A stretch of 64,000 bases of DNA, from contig NZ_QFXK01000001.1 of the NCBI RefSeq assembly GCF_003261635.1, forward strand, positions 1 through 64,000. Reading direction: 5' to 3'. Position 1 is the stretch's first letter. Each line of letters starts with the position of its first letter. Under the pieces are notes generated by a model. The model saw only the letters and a list, made by a program, of their open reading frames with translations. It ran no database searches and was not told the DNA's origin. The stretch is from Kribbella monticola (GTDB lineage: Bacteria > Actinomycetota > Actinomycetes > Propionibacteriales > Kribbellaceae). This document shows, piece by piece, positions 1-8,053 of this stretch. Position numbers and translations under genes: made by a program.

Positions 1-105
1 CGCCCCCCGCACCCGCGCCCTCCGCACACGCGCCCTCCGCACACCCGCCCTCCGCACACGCGCCCTCCGCACCCGCGCCCCCCGCACACCCGCCCGCCGC
101 ACACC
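1..105. repeat. Seven tandem 15-bp units
   Basis: Seven consecutive 15-bp units of the form CGCCCTCCGCACACG, differing at a few positions, run from the window edge to about 105. The frame starting at base 1 stays open to a TGA at 220-222 and would read as repeats of Arg-Pro-Pro-His-Thr. The array could therefore be the tail of a rightward gene that begins outside the window, or simply a minisatellite. Nothing decides between these. Confidence 0.75.
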
Positions 106-203
106 GGGGCCGTCGCCCTTCCCCCGACCGACGCTCGCCGAACGCCGTCGCCCTTCGTGACAGCCGCCGGTTGCACCTCGGGTGGGCGGAATCCACCTCG
201 ACT

Positions 204-230
204 CCGCCTCGTCTGCTCTTGACGAGGCGG
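204..230. terminator. 10-bp hairpin upstream of the GH3 gene
   Basis: CCGCCTCGTC and GACGAGGCGG form a perfect 10-bp stem around a 7-nt loop. It lies just before the open frame of the left edge ends and overlaps the -35 of the GH3 promoter. It could terminate a gene entering from the left. There is no clear T-run, so this is weak. Confidence 0.3.
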
Positions 231-247
231 GTTCTTGCCCCGATAGT
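219..247 (+). promoter_or_regulatory. Promoter of the GH3 gene
   Basis: TTGACG (219-224), a 17-bp spacer and GATAGT (242-247) make a near-consensus housekeeping promoter. It starts transcription roughly 30 nt before the ATG at 283. Confidence 0.6.
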
Positions 248-260
248 CGAAGCGCTTCGA
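247..260. promoter_or_regulatory. LacI-type operator overlapping the GH3 transcription start
   Basis: TCGAAGCGCTTCGA is a perfect 14-bp palindrome with the central CG step and half-site style of LacI/GalR operators. It begins at the last base of the -10 and covers the expected start point, where a bound repressor would block initiation. No LacI gene lies in this window, so the regulator is unknown. Confidence 0.55.
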
Positions 261-282
261 TTCATCGCCGGAGGGAACCGCC

Positions 283-3234
283 ATGACCTATCGCCATCGA
301 CTTGGGGCCGCCCTGGTGGCGCTGCTGCTCGTCCCCGCCTTCCTGGTGGGCCAACCCGCCCGGGCTGAACCGCTGCCGGAGTTCCGCAACCCGGACCTGC
401 CGCTGAAAACCCGGGTGAACGACCTGACCAGCCGACTCACGCTGGACGAGAAGATCTCGCTGCTGCACCAGTACCAGCCCGCGATCCCGCGACTGGGGAT
501 CGCCTCATTCAAGACCGGTACCGAAGCGCTGCACGGCGTCGCCTGGCTGGGTAAGGCGACGGTGTTCCCGCAAGCTGTCGGCCTGGGCAGCACCTGGGAT
601 CCGAGCCTGATCAAGCGGGTCGGTTCGGCCGTCGGCGACGAGGCGCGAGCCTTCAACAAGATCGACCCGGCGAAGAACGGCCTGAACCTCTGGGCACCTG
701 TCGTCAACCAGTTGCGTGACCCGAGATGGGGCCGGAACGAGGAGGGGTACGCCGAGGATCCTCTGCTGACCAGCGAGATCGCCACGGCGTACGGGCGTGG
801 TCTGGAGGGCGATGACCCCCGCTACCTCAAGACCGCCCCGACCTTGAAGCACTTCGCCTCGTACAACGTCGAGACGGACCGCGCCGTAATCTCTGCGAGC
901 GTACGGCCGCGCGTGCTGCACGAGTACGAATACAAGGCGTTCCAGCCGGCCCTCACCGCAGGAGCCGCCACCGGCGTGATGGCGTCGTACAACCTGCTGA
1001 ACGGCAGGCCGACCCACGTGTCACCCGAGCTCGGCGAGACGGTGCGCTCCTGGTCGAAGGATGACCTGATGATCGTCGGGGACGCCGGGGGAGCGGGCAA
1101 CGTCAGTGGCCTGCAGGGCTACTACCCGACCGCCGCCGAGGGTGCGGCCGCTGCGATCAAGGCCGGCCTCGACAGTTTCACCGAGAACGACGCGAACGGC
1201 GGCCCGACCGTTGCCGCCGTCAAGGAGGCGCTGACCAAGGGCCTGCTCACCGAAGCTGATATCGACAAGCCCGTCCAGCACCTGCTCTCGGTCCGCTTCC
1301 GGCTGGGCGAGTTCGACCCGGCTGGGCGCAACCCGTACGAGAAGATCGGCCCGGACAGCATCGACACTCCGGCGCACCGCGAGCTCGCTCGCGAAGCCGC
1401 CCGCAAGCAGGTCGTACTGCTGGAGAACAAGCAGCAGGCGCTGCCGCTCGATGCAGCGAAGACCAAAGATGTCGCGGTGATCGGTCAGTTGGCCGACACC
1501 GTCTACGAGGACTGGTACTCGGGCACGATGCCGTACCGGATCACCCCGAGCGCAGGCATCGCCGAGCGCCTCGGCGCCGCCGGCACGGTCACCACCACCG
1601 AAGGCGTGGACCGGATCGCGCTCCGTTCAGTTGCCACCGGCAAGTATGTGACCGCACCGGCCGGAGCCACTGGTGGAGCTCTGACCGCCGACGCGGCGAC
1701 CGCGGGTGCTGCCCAGTCGCTGGACGTCTTCGACTGGGGCGGCGGGCGCCTGGCGTTGCGCGCGGCTGCCAACGGCAAGTATGTCTCGCGCAGCGGCAAC
1801 GGGTTGGCGAACGACCAGGACAAGCCCAACGGCTGGTTCGTACAGCAGCAGTTCGGCCTGGAGAAGCTTGCAGGAGGCAACTACGTACTCCGATACCGCG
1901 GCAACGAGGTCAAGGAGCCCTGGAACGGCCCCAACCAGTACATCGTTATCGACGCCGACGGGAAGCTCAGCATCGGTGCGGCCACCCAGGACACGGCGGC
2001 CCAGTTCAGCCGAGAGGTCCTCGTCAGCGGCACGGCCGCGGCGGTAGCTGCCGCGAAGAAGGCGGACACGGCGGTCGTAGTGGTCGGCAGTACTCCGTTC
2101 ATCAACGGCCGCGAGGACAACGATCGCCAAGACACTGCCCTGGCCGCCGGCCAGCAGGCGATCGTGAAGGCCGTCACCGCGGCCAACCCGAAAACCGTTG
2201 TAGTGCTGGAGTCCAGCTACCCGTTGACGGGTGACTGGACGCAGGCGAAGGCGGTCCTGTGGACCTCGCACGCGGGCCAGGAGACCGGTCACGCCTTGGC
2301 GGACGTGTTGTTCGGGGACTACTCGCCATCCGGCCGGCTTCCGCAGACGTGGTACCGCACGGACAAGGAGCTGCCCGCTCCGCTCGACTTCGACGTGATC
2401 AAGGCCGGCTGGACTTACCAGTACCACCGGGCGGCGCCGCTCTACCCGTTCGGCCACGGCCTGACCTATGGCACCTTCCGGTACTCCGGACTTCGGGTCA
2501 GCTCGCCGGTCATCCCGGCGAACGGACGGCTCAAGGTCACCGTCGACGTGACCAACACCAGCAAGACCGCGAGCGAGGAGGTTGTCCAGCTCTACACCTC
2601 TCAGCGCAACTCGCGAGTGGCCCAACCGATCAAGACGCTTCGCGGGTTCCAGCGATTGGCGTTCGCACCCAGCCAACGCCGTACCGTTTCCTTCGAGGTG
2701 AAGGCGAGTGACCTGGCGTTCTGGGACGTCACCCGGAACAAGTGGGTCGTCGAGTCCGCCCTCCAGGACATCCAGGTGGGCAGCTCATCGGCCGACATCA
2801 GAGCCCGTACGACGGTGGCCGTCCGCGGCGAGGTGATCCCGCCCCGGGACCTCAGCAAGGCCACGGCCGCCACCGATTTCGACGACTACTCGGGCATCGA
2901 ACTCATCGACGCCACGAAGGTCCGCGGCGACGCAGTCGGCAAGACGTCAGCAGGCGACTGGATCTCCTTCCAGCACGTCCAACTGGGTCACGGCGCCACC
3001 CAACTCCAGGCCACCGTCTCCCGCTCCGCAGCAGGAACCGGAAGGGTAGAACTCCACCTGGGAAGCCCCACCGGCCCCGTAGTCGGAACTCTCTCCGTCC
3101 CCGCCACCCCCGACCACTACAGCTGGACGACGACCACCACAGCCCTCAACCCTCACCAAACCCGCGGCATCCAAGACGTCTACCTCGTCTTCACCGCCCC
3201 CAACACCAACATCCGCAACCTCACCATCAGGTAG
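283..3234 (+). CDS. Secreted GH3 beta-glycosidase with beta-trefoil-like insert and C-terminal CBM
   Basis: Family 3 glycoside hydrolase of 983 aa, probably a beta-xylosidase or beta-glucosidase acting on plant oligosaccharides outside the cell. A signal peptide covers about residues 1-28. The GH3 N-domain holds the substrate-binding K189-H190 pair and the nucleophile D267 in the motif VGDAGG. The C-domain, with the acid/base candidate in GREDNDRQD, is interrupted by about residues 443-577. That segment has repeats of the GKYV type seen in fascin-like or ricin-like beta-trefoils. A fibronectin-III-like domain (about 740-815) and a CBM6/35-like jelly roll (about 845-983) follow. The ATG follows GGAGGGA. 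The gene is standalone, with its own promoter, operator and terminator. Exact substrate cannot be read from sequence. Confidence 0.9.
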   Translation: MTYRHRLGAALVALLLVPAFLVGQPARAEPLPEFRNPDLPLKTRVNDLTSRLTLDEKISLLHQYQPAIPRLGIASFKTGTEALHGVAWLGKATVFPQAVGLGSTWDPSLIKRVGSAVGDEARAFNKIDPAKNGLNLWAPVVNQLRDPRWGRNEEGYAEDPLLTSEIATAYGRGLEGDDPRYLKTAPTLKHFASYNVETDRAVISASVRPRVLHEYEYKAFQPALTAGAATGVMASYNLLNGRPTHVSPELGETVRSWSKDDLMIVGDAGGAGNVSGLQGYYPTAAEGAAAAIKAGLDSFTENDANGGPTVAAVKEALTKGLLTEADIDKPVQHLLSVRFRLGEFDPAGRNPYEKIGPDSIDTPAHRELAREAARKQVVLLENKQQALPLDAAKTKDVAVIGQLADTVYEDWYSGTMPYRITPSAGIAERLGAAGTVTTTEGVDRIALRSVATGKYVTAPAGATGGALTADAATAGAAQSLDVFDWGGGRLALRAAANGKYVSRSGNGLANDQDKPNGWFVQQQFGLEKLAGGNYVLRYRGNEVKEPWNGPNQYIVIDADGKLSIGAATQDTAAQFSREVLVSGTAAAVAAAKKADTAVVVVGSTPFINGREDNDRQDTALAAGQQAIVKAVTAANPKTVVVLESSYPLTGDWTQAKAVLWTSHAGQETGHALADVLFGDYSPSGRLPQTWYRTDKELPAPLDFDVIKAGWTYQYHRAAPLYPFGHGLTYGTFRYSGLRVSSPVIPANGRLKVTVDVTNTSKTASEEVVQLYTSQRNSRVAQPIKTLRGFQRLAFAPSQRRTVSFEVKASDLAFWDVTRNKWVVESALQDIQVGSSSADIRARTTVAVRGEVIPPRDLSKATAATDFDDYSGIELIDATKVRGDAVGKTSAGDWISFQHVQLGHGATQLQATVSRSAAGTGRVELHLGSPTGPVVGTLSVPATPDHYSWTTTTTALNPHQTRGIQDVYLVFTAPNTNIRNLTIR

Positions 3235-3240
3235 CTGACT

Positions 3241-3273
3241 CCCGGGTCGGGCACCCCCTCCGCCCGACCCGGG
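3241..3273 (+). terminator. Strong hairpin terminator after the GH3 gene
   Basis: CCCGGGTCGGGC and its exact complement form a 12-bp stem with a 9-nt loop, starting 6 nt after the GH3 stop and followed by ACCTTTA. Confidence 0.75.
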
Positions 3274-3403
3274 ACCTTTACGCCAGGGCGTTTCCTGATT
3301 TCGACATTGCTCGAAAACCTGGCTGGGCGGTTGGAGTTCCCCTTAGCGTCCTGTGCGGTGACCCGCCGCCCCCAGGCGGTGGGCAGCACACCTGGAGGAC
3401 TTC

Positions 3404-3910
3404 GTGGTCGGAAGACACAAGATTGCCGCGGCTGCCGGCGTACTGGCAGGTTTGTTCATCGTGGCAGCAACCGGGGCAGGCGCTCAGGCGCAGACAGTCG
3501 CTCCATCCACCGCACAGGTGGCGACCGCCCGTACAGATGGAGCGATCGTCATCCATGCACTCAAACCCACCGCGTCCACACGGACTGTAACCGCGGCGCC
3601 GTCGACCTACCCGGCTGTCGAGCGTGTGTTCATCTCCGGTGGCGCGGAAACGCTCTGCTACCCGGGCTATGCCTGCGCGGTCGTGCCGTACGGCAGTGGC
3701 TCGTATGTCTTCAAGTTCTTGCACTACGACGGCTACTCCCTGTCGCAGTGGAACGGGTTCGGATACATCATGAACAACCAGACAGGTAGCGCCGCAGCGC
3801 GCTGGGACAACCAGGTCGGTGGGGAACTCGGGTGTGTGGCGCCCCCGCTGAAGAGGTTCTTCAGTTGGGACCCGGTGTACCGCATCAGGCTCACCGCCGC
3901 AGCTTGCTGA
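3404..3910 (+). CDS. Secreted small cysteine-containing protein
   Basis: A 168-aa exported protein of unknown function. The GTG start sits 5 nt after GGAGGA. A basic n-region (VGRHK) and an Ala-rich hydrophobic stretch form a signal peptide of about 30 residues. The mature C-terminal half has four cysteines and aromatic-rich segments such as YVFKFLHYDGYS and WNGFGYIMNN. This pattern is reminiscent of crystallin-like or peptidase-inhibitor I36-like secreted actinobacterial proteins, but I cannot assign it firmly. It is a single gene between two hairpins, so probably monocistronic. Confidence 0.75.
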   Translation: MVGRHKIAAAAGVLAGLFIVAATGAGAQAQTVAPSTAQVATARTDGAIVIHALKPTASTRTVTAAPSTYPAVERVFISGGAETLCYPGYACAVVPYGSGSYVFKFLHYDGYSLSQWNGFGYIMNNQTGSAAARWDNQVGGELGCVAPPLKRFFSWDPVYRIRLTAAAC

Positions 3911-3937
3911 CCCGCGACTGACACGCTTCTCACGCTT

Positions 3938-3977
3938 CGAGCCAGGCCCCGTACCTTCCGGTGCGGAGCCTGGCTCG
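3938..3977 (+). terminator. Hairpin terminator
   Basis: CGAGCCAGGC and GCCTGGCTCG pair over 10 bp, with a second inner stem, 28 nt after the stop of the small secreted protein. Confidence 0.6.
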
Positions 3978-4164
3978 AGCAATGACCGGACTCATACCTT
4001 CTCGCGAGCGTGCCGACGCCGACCCGAGAACAGCGTCCATTACATCCGCCCGTGACGCCGCGCTCTGGAAAGTTGGTAGAAGGACTGATGTCCGGCCGCC
4101 GGGTGGCTCTGTCGGCCGGCGGTAGCAGTTGCCGGACGGACGGGGCGGGGGTGAGCTAGGTGCG

Positions 4165-4986
4165 TCAGGGCTTGGTGACCTCGATCTGGAACTCGTGCAC
4201 CCACTTGGACTCGTCGTCTGGGTCGAAGGCCAGGCAGACCTCGCGAGCGTAGCCGACGCTGCGGTAGCCGCTGTCGTCGATCCACCGGGCGAGGATCTGC
4301 ATGCTCTGGTCGGCATCGTTCATCGAGCCCTGGTGGACGATCGTCGCGGCGGTCGTCAGCTCGGGCAGGTCGACGACCCGGAAGTCGCCGTTGGCTGCCT
4401 GGTCCGGCTTGACGGTCACGGCGGCGTGGACGACGACAGCCTCGCCGTCGGTCTTCTCGTAGTACGCGACCGGCGGACCGTCCGGCTGGATGTTCGCTGC
4501 GCCTAGCCGCTCCCAGATCTGCCCGTACAGCGGCTGGATCACCGGCGTGACGTCGGGTCCTTCGTAGCTCGCCGCCACGGCCGACAGCTCGGCGACGCGG
4601 ACGGACGGGATCGTCTTCAGTACGACGTCGTCAGTGGACATGTGCCCCTCCTTCTCGATGATCCGGAGCCTCGTCTCGACCGCGTCGAGCCGGATCGCAT
4701 CCTCGGCCAGCCGCTCCGCCAGCTGGGCGCGGCGGAGCCGGAGCATGCCGCGCAGCTCCTCGGGCCCCACCTTCGCGTCGACGATGTCGCCGACCTGCTG
4801 GAGGGTGAAGCCGAGCTCCTTGAGCGCGACGATCCGGTTCAGCCTGCGCAGTTGGTCAGCGGTGTAGTACCGGTAGCTGGTTGCGCTGTCGACGCCGGCC
4901 GGTCGCAACAAGCCGATCGCGTCGTAGTGCCGCAGCATCCGCGTCGACACCCGACCGAAGGCGGCGAAGTCTCCGATGGTGAACAT
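4165..4986 (-). CDS. MerR-family regulator with GyrI-like effector domain
   Basis: A 273-aa transcriptional regulator of the BmrR/TipAL style. Residues 1-70 form the MerR winged helix (FTIGDFAAFGRVSTRMLRHY, then YRYY and LKELGFTLQQV), followed by a coiled coil to about 115. Residues 125-273 resemble the AraC/GyrI-like small-molecule-binding domain. No cysteine-based metal site is visible, so it probably senses an organic ligand rather than a metal. It has no adjacent co-directional target gene, and a dyad in its own upstream region suggests autoregulation. Confidence 0.88.
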   Translation of the reverse strand: MFTIGDFAAFGRVSTRMLRHYDAIGLLRPAGVDSATSYRYYTADQLRRLNRIVALKELGFTLQQVGDIVDAKVGPEELRGMLRLRRAQLAERLAEDAIRLDAVETRLRIIEKEGHMSTDDVVLKTIPSVRVAELSAVAASYEGPDVTPVIQPLYGQIWERLGAANIQPDGPPVAYYEKTDGEAVVVHAAVTVKPDQAANGDFRVVDLPELTTAATIVHQGSMNDADQSMQILARWIDDSGYRSVGYAREVCLAFDPDDESKWVHEFQIEVTKP

Positions 4987-5000
4987 GACTCAACGGTGAG

Positions 5001-5019
5001 CCTTGACACGGTGTGAAGG
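5001..5019 (-). promoter_or_regulatory. MerR-type operator upstream of the merR gene
   Basis: CCTTGACACGGTGTGAAGG is a 19-bp dyad with one mismatched pair, located 14 bp before the MerR start codon. On the minus strand TTGACC can serve as -35. Dyads of this size in a long spacer are typical MerR sites. Confidence 0.5.
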
Positions 5020-5023
5020 TCAA

Positions 5024-5306
5024 GCGGCCTCGCCGTTGCCGAACGGTTCACGGCTGCTTTGCCGGCGAACGCGGTGAGCCCTACCCCTTGAGGCCTTGCA
5101 CCGTGCCTCGAAGTCCAGTCAGGTCGCGCTGCCATGGGTGTGGGGTCGCTGGTGGCCAGCCGTCGGTGATGTCGGGCTGGTCTGGCAGGCGGTGCAGGCG
5201 GCAGTCAGATCCCCGCCTGTCACTCCCAGGTCCCCGAAGTGGACACAGAACATCCTGACAGCGGCATAAGACGAGGTGGGCCTGTTTGGCCGGATGATGG
5301 TTGACG
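5024..5306. other. Gene-free spacer between merR and tRNA
   Basis: I see no coding region, tRNA or convincing repeat in this 0.3-kb stretch. It contains the upstream region of the MerR gene and the downstream flank of the tRNA. Confidence 0.6.
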
Positions 5307-5309
5307 TGG

Positions 5310-5383
5310 TGGGGCGGGTGGGACTCGAACCCACGACCCAGGGATTATGAGTCCCCTGCTCTAACCGGCTGAGCTACCGCCCC
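5310..5383 (-). tRNA. tRNA with CAT anticodon (Met, or Ile2)
   Basis: The minus strand reads as a full cloverleaf: GGGGCGG acceptor, D arm with AGCTCAG, anticodon loop CTCATAA on a 5-bp stem, T arm GGGTTCGAGTCCC, acceptor CCGCCCC, discriminator A, and an encoded CCA (5307-5309). Anticodon CAT fits elongator Met or the lysidine-modified Ile2. The stem and loop alone do not settle which. The initiator is unlikely because the acceptor's first pair is matched. Confidence 0.92.
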
Positions 5384-5521
5384 GGGCGACGGGTGTGTCG
5401 GCGTCGCTGGGTGATGGTATCGGGTCGTGGTGGGAAACCAGGGACTGGTCAGGGTGATGACTGAGCTGTGGCGGGCTGTTGTCGGCGATGATGGGAGCTG
5501 GTCCTAGTGAAGGAGCGTTCG

Positions 5522-5665
5522 ATGGGCTGGTTCATCTTTTTGGTACTCGTGGTGGGCGCCGTGGCGGCGTACCGGTTCCGGGTGCCGTTGATCGCCAAGC
5601 TGACAGGTCAGCCGCAACACCGCATCCAGCGCGCAATCGACCGCCGCAAGGACGGCCGCAAGTAG
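5522..5665 (+). CDS. Small single-TM protein, 47 aa
   Basis: ATG at 5522 follows GAAGGAG with a 6-nt spacer. The product begins MGWFIFLVLVVGAVAAYRF, one membrane-spanning segment, and ends in a strongly basic tail (IQRAIDRRKDGRK). It probably sits in the cytoplasmic membrane with its tail inside. Codon choice is typical of the chromosome (mostly C or G in third positions). It lies between two tRNA genes on the other strand. Function unknown. Confidence 0.7.
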   Translation: MGWFIFLVLVVGAVAAYRFRVPLIAKLTGQPQHRIQRAIDRRKDGRK

Positions 5666-5798
5666 CCGTTGAAGAAGGTGCTGGGAGAGAGGGCGCCTGG
5701 ACAGGTACGGCGACGGTTCGAGCGCGAGCCGAGTTTGCAGGCCTGCAACAACAGGCCGGCTCCGGATGGGTCGGCCTGTGTAGGGCGGAGAATGACAG

Positions 5799-5825
5799 CA
5801 GGCCGACTCCGGTGGAGTCGGCCTG
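5799..5825 (-). terminator. Perfect 12-bp hairpin downstream of tRNA-Asn
   Basis: CAGGCCGACTCC, loop GGT, then its exact complement. It starts 12 nt beyond the 3' end of the tRNA-Asn gene on the minus strand and is also downstream of the 47-aa gene on the plus strand, so it may work in both directions. Confidence 0.6.
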
Positions 5826-5836
5826 TGGTGGTGTTG

Positions 5837-5909
5837 CTCCCGCGACTGGACTCGAACCAGTAACCTGCCGGTTAACAGCCGGCTGCTCTGCCAATTGAGC
5901 TACGCGGGA
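5837..5909 (-). tRNA. tRNA-Asn (GTT)
   Basis: The minus strand folds with acceptor TCCCGCG/CGCGGGA, D arm AGCTCAATTGGCAGAGC, anticodon stem GCCGG/CCGGC with loop CTGTTAA (anticodon GTT), and T arm CTGGTTCGAGTCCAG. Discriminator G, as expected for tRNA-Asn. Confidence 0.95.
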
Positions 5910-6023
5910 TCGGGGTGTTTCTTGCTTCCGATCCCTGAGGACCGGATTAGGTTAGCAGGCCCGGGGCGAACTACAAAAATGGGATTCCGGGCGTCTCGTT
6001 TCCAGGCTGAAACCGCTTCCGGG

Positions 6024-6566
6024 TCAGACTCCGAACTCGTCCCGTACGCCGGCCAGGGCCGCCTCGGCGCGGTCGAGCAGGCCGGGTTGGTCGGGCTCCA
6101 ATCCCTTGTCCAGAACGAAGTTCCACGCGATGGGCGCGTTCGTGTCGGCCGGGTTGCGGCGCCCGACGATCCGGACGCCCTTCTTACCGGCCAGCGGAAC
6201 GTGCCGCTGGATGACGACGCTGGCGTCGACACGTTCGCGGAGCAGTTGGCCGAAGCGGCCCGGGTCGTCGACGGGGAGATCGGTCGCGCGCAACGGCGTA
6301 CCGAACGTTGTTGTCTCGTAGACGTGCAGGATGGACTCCTCGGAGTTCCAGGAGGCGCGTTCGATGTGCTCCCAGCCGACGCGGCGTACTGCGGTCGTGC
6401 TCTCGGTCGGCAGGTAGACGGCGGCTCGAGTCCCCGCGACCCAGTGGCCGGTGGTCAGCTGGACAGCCGCCAGGATCTCTTCCTTGCCGCTGGTGGAGTG
6501 CCGCGCGGCGATCCGTACGGCGTCGGTGAGTTCGGTGGGCCAGGACGAGCGGCGAAGTCTGAGCAC
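6024..6566 (-). CDS. Conserved hypothetical protein, 180 aa
   Basis: An intracellular protein with no signal peptide or membrane segment. The N-terminal third has TSGKEEILAAVQLTTG and an HWVAGTRAAVYLPT strand. The middle has WNSEESILHVYE. The C-terminus has VDASVVIQRHVPLAGKKGVRIVGRR and a final helical segment. The strand pattern suggests a mixed alpha/beta fold. Homologues of this type occur widely as uncharacterised proteins in actinomycetes, from memory. It is divergent from the gene at 6741. No function can be assigned. Confidence 0.8.
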   Translation of the reverse strand: MLRLRRSSWPTELTDAVRIAARHSTSGKEEILAAVQLTTGHWVAGTRAAVYLPTESTTAVRRVGWEHIERASWNSEESILHVYETTTFGTPLRATDLPVDDPGRFGQLLRERVDASVVIQRHVPLAGKKGVRIVGRRNPADTNAPIAWNFVLDKGLEPDQPGLLDRAEAALAGVRDEFGV

Positions 6567-6722
6567 GTCCCCATGGTGTCAGCCCGTCGAAATCCCGCCC
6601 CGGCGGAGGCCTGTACACCCGCCGGCTGCTGATGTGCTCGGTCGGGATCCACGGCGCCAGTCGACGACGGCGGGGGAGTAGCCGACGCCGGCGGTTCGCT
6701 GCCGCCGTGACCAATCCACGAG

Positions 6723-6740
6723 AACAGGCGTTGTCCTGTT
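6723..6740. promoter_or_regulatory. Inverted repeat abutting the start at 6741
   Basis: AACAGG, six bases, CCTGTT: a perfect 18-bp inverted repeat ending at the base before the GTG start. It could be a repressor site or a small RNA hairpin. No ribosome-binding site is visible between it and the start codon. Confidence 0.35.
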
Positions 6741-7184
6741 GTGAACAAACACGGGGAAAACACTCAACCTGCTCACGCGGATCCCGGCCTGGCCGCGGCC
6801 GCGCTGGTGGTCTTCGCGCACCGGCACGAAGTGGTCCACCTGCTCTACTCGGCGGTCGACGAAGCAGATGCCGTACGGCGTATCGCCAACCTTCTCCAGA
6901 TCAGCGAGTCCGTCGTCGGCCAGGTGCTGTCCCAGCCGCTGGCCTGGATGCTGCCCCAGTCCCGCGCCGACCTCGAACTCGCCAGCACCAGCCCCGCGGC
7001 CCCCGAACTGGCCGCCACAAACCACGACCTGGCGACCACAACCCACGAGCTAGCGACCACCGGCCACGCCAGCACAAGCTCATCCAGCACGAGCTCATCC
7101 AGCACGAGCCCGTCGAGCACGAGCCAGTTGAGCGGGAGTCCGTCGGCCGCGGAGCTCGCGGCCGACGGACGGAGTACGGCTTAG
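6741..7184 (+). CDS. Small helical protein with Ser/Thr-rich repetitive tail
   Basis: A 147-aa protein of unknown function. Residues about 15-75 are helical (HEVVHLLYSAVDEADAVRRI followed by LLQISESVVGQVLSQPL). The segment faintly recalls the DNA gyrase A tower helices, where a dimerising helix precedes an L-S-E/V-L motif. This is only a resemblance. Residues about 80-135 are low complexity: first repeats of ELATT, then Ser-Thr runs from a repeated DNA unit. The start is GTG with no good ribosome-binding site, so a leaderless message is possible. Its 3' end overlaps the convergent gene by 4 bp. Confidence 0.6.
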   Translation: MNKHGENTQPAHADPGLAAAALVVFAHRHEVVHLLYSAVDEADAVRRIANLLQISESVVGQVLSQPLAWMLPQSRADLELASTSPAAPELAATNHDLATTTHELATTGHASTSSSSTSSSSTSPSSTSQLSGSPSAAELAADGRSTA

Positions 7185-7972
7185 TAGCCGGCGAAGACCT
7201 GGCGAAGGGTGTCCAGGCTGGCGGCGCCGGTGGTCTGGATACCTTCCGGCGTGTACTGCGGCCGCAGCCGTCCGGCCAGCAGTCGCAGCCAGGCTTCGGC
7301 CGGCAACGTCAACGTGCCATCGGCGTTGTCGGCCGGAGCGTTGTCGATGCTCACCGGATCGTTCAAATGGAGCGTCAGCTCAGAAGCCGGCTCGGACGTG
7401 GTGACCTGAATCACGGAGAACGAACCGTTGAGCGCGGCCGGCTTGCTGATCCAGCCGATCAGGTTGTTCGGACCTTCCAACAGTTCGACGACCGCTTCCG
7501 GCGCGACGGTGGCCTTCTCGTCCAGCCCTGCGCGAACGTCCCACGAGTGCAAGGCGAACTCGTTGAGCCGCATCCGACCGACGGTCGCCACATCAGCAGG
7601 CTCCGGCAGGTAGCCCAGCTCGATCCGCAGCTCCTCGCGCTGAGTCGCGTCGAGCGATTCGAAGAGCGCGATCAGGGTCTCGTTCTTCTCCACGAAGCCG
7701 TCCGCGCGCTCCTTGGGCGACATCGCGTTCCAGCGGTCCCAGACCGACTGGTTGTAGTCGCCACCGAGGGCGGGATTCCCGTCGAAGGCGGCGCGCACGG
7801 TCGACGTCATGATCTCCGCGCCGCTGCCGAGGTGGCTGAGCACCTGCGAGATGTCCCACTCGGCCGCACCCGACGGCCCGGTCAGCTCGGCGTCGCTGAG
7901 CTTCTCGACCACCTCAGCGAGGTCGTCGTACCCGGACCGTAGGGCGGCGATGACTGTATCGGCGTTGCTCAC
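7181..7972 (-). CDS. Maleylpyruvate isomerase-family (MDMPI) protein
   Basis: A 263-aa cytoplasmic protein of the mycothiol-dependent maleylpyruvate isomerase family. The N-terminal DinB-like four-helix bundle holds WDISQVLSHLGSGAEIM, where the His is a likely metal ligand, and later FALHSWDVRAGLD, which supplies another. The C-terminal about 90 residues form the second, SCP2-like domain of the family. Members use mycothiol as cofactor or transferase substrate, and most are of unknown specificity. ATG follows GAGGAGAACG. It lies 81 bp downstream of the M1 peptidase gene in the same direction and may be co-transcribed. Confidence 0.85.
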   Translation of the reverse strand: MSNADTVIAALRSGYDDLAEVVEKLSDAELTGPSGAAEWDISQVLSHLGSGAEIMTSTVRAAFDGNPALGGDYNQSVWDRWNAMSPKERADGFVEKNETLIALFESLDATQREELRIELGYLPEPADVATVGRMRLNEFALHSWDVRAGLDEKATVAPEAVVELLEGPNNLIGWISKPAALNGSFSVIQVTTSEPASELTLHLNDPVSIDNAPADNADGTLTLPAEAWLRLLAGRLRPQYTPEGIQTTGAASLDTLRQVFAGY

Positions 7973-8024
7973 AACGTTCTCCTCAGAATGATCACGCGGC
8001 AGACCCCCACGGGAGCAACCACCC

Positions 8025-8050
8025 GCTCGCCCGATCCATTCCTGGCGAGC
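8025..8050 (-). terminator. Weak hairpin after the M1 peptidase gene
   Basis: GCTCGCC and GGCGAGC pair over 7 bp with a 12-nt loop just beyond the M1 stop. There is no T-run. Confidence 0.3.
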
Positions 8051-8053
8051 ATG

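Noticed and set aside
3278-3982. Minus-strand frame under the small secreted protein
   Set aside because: The plus strand has signal peptide, GGAGGA site and terminator; the minus frame has none.
5310-5909. tRNA genes as integration boundaries
   Set aside because: No integrase and no direct repeat of a tRNA end were seen in the window.
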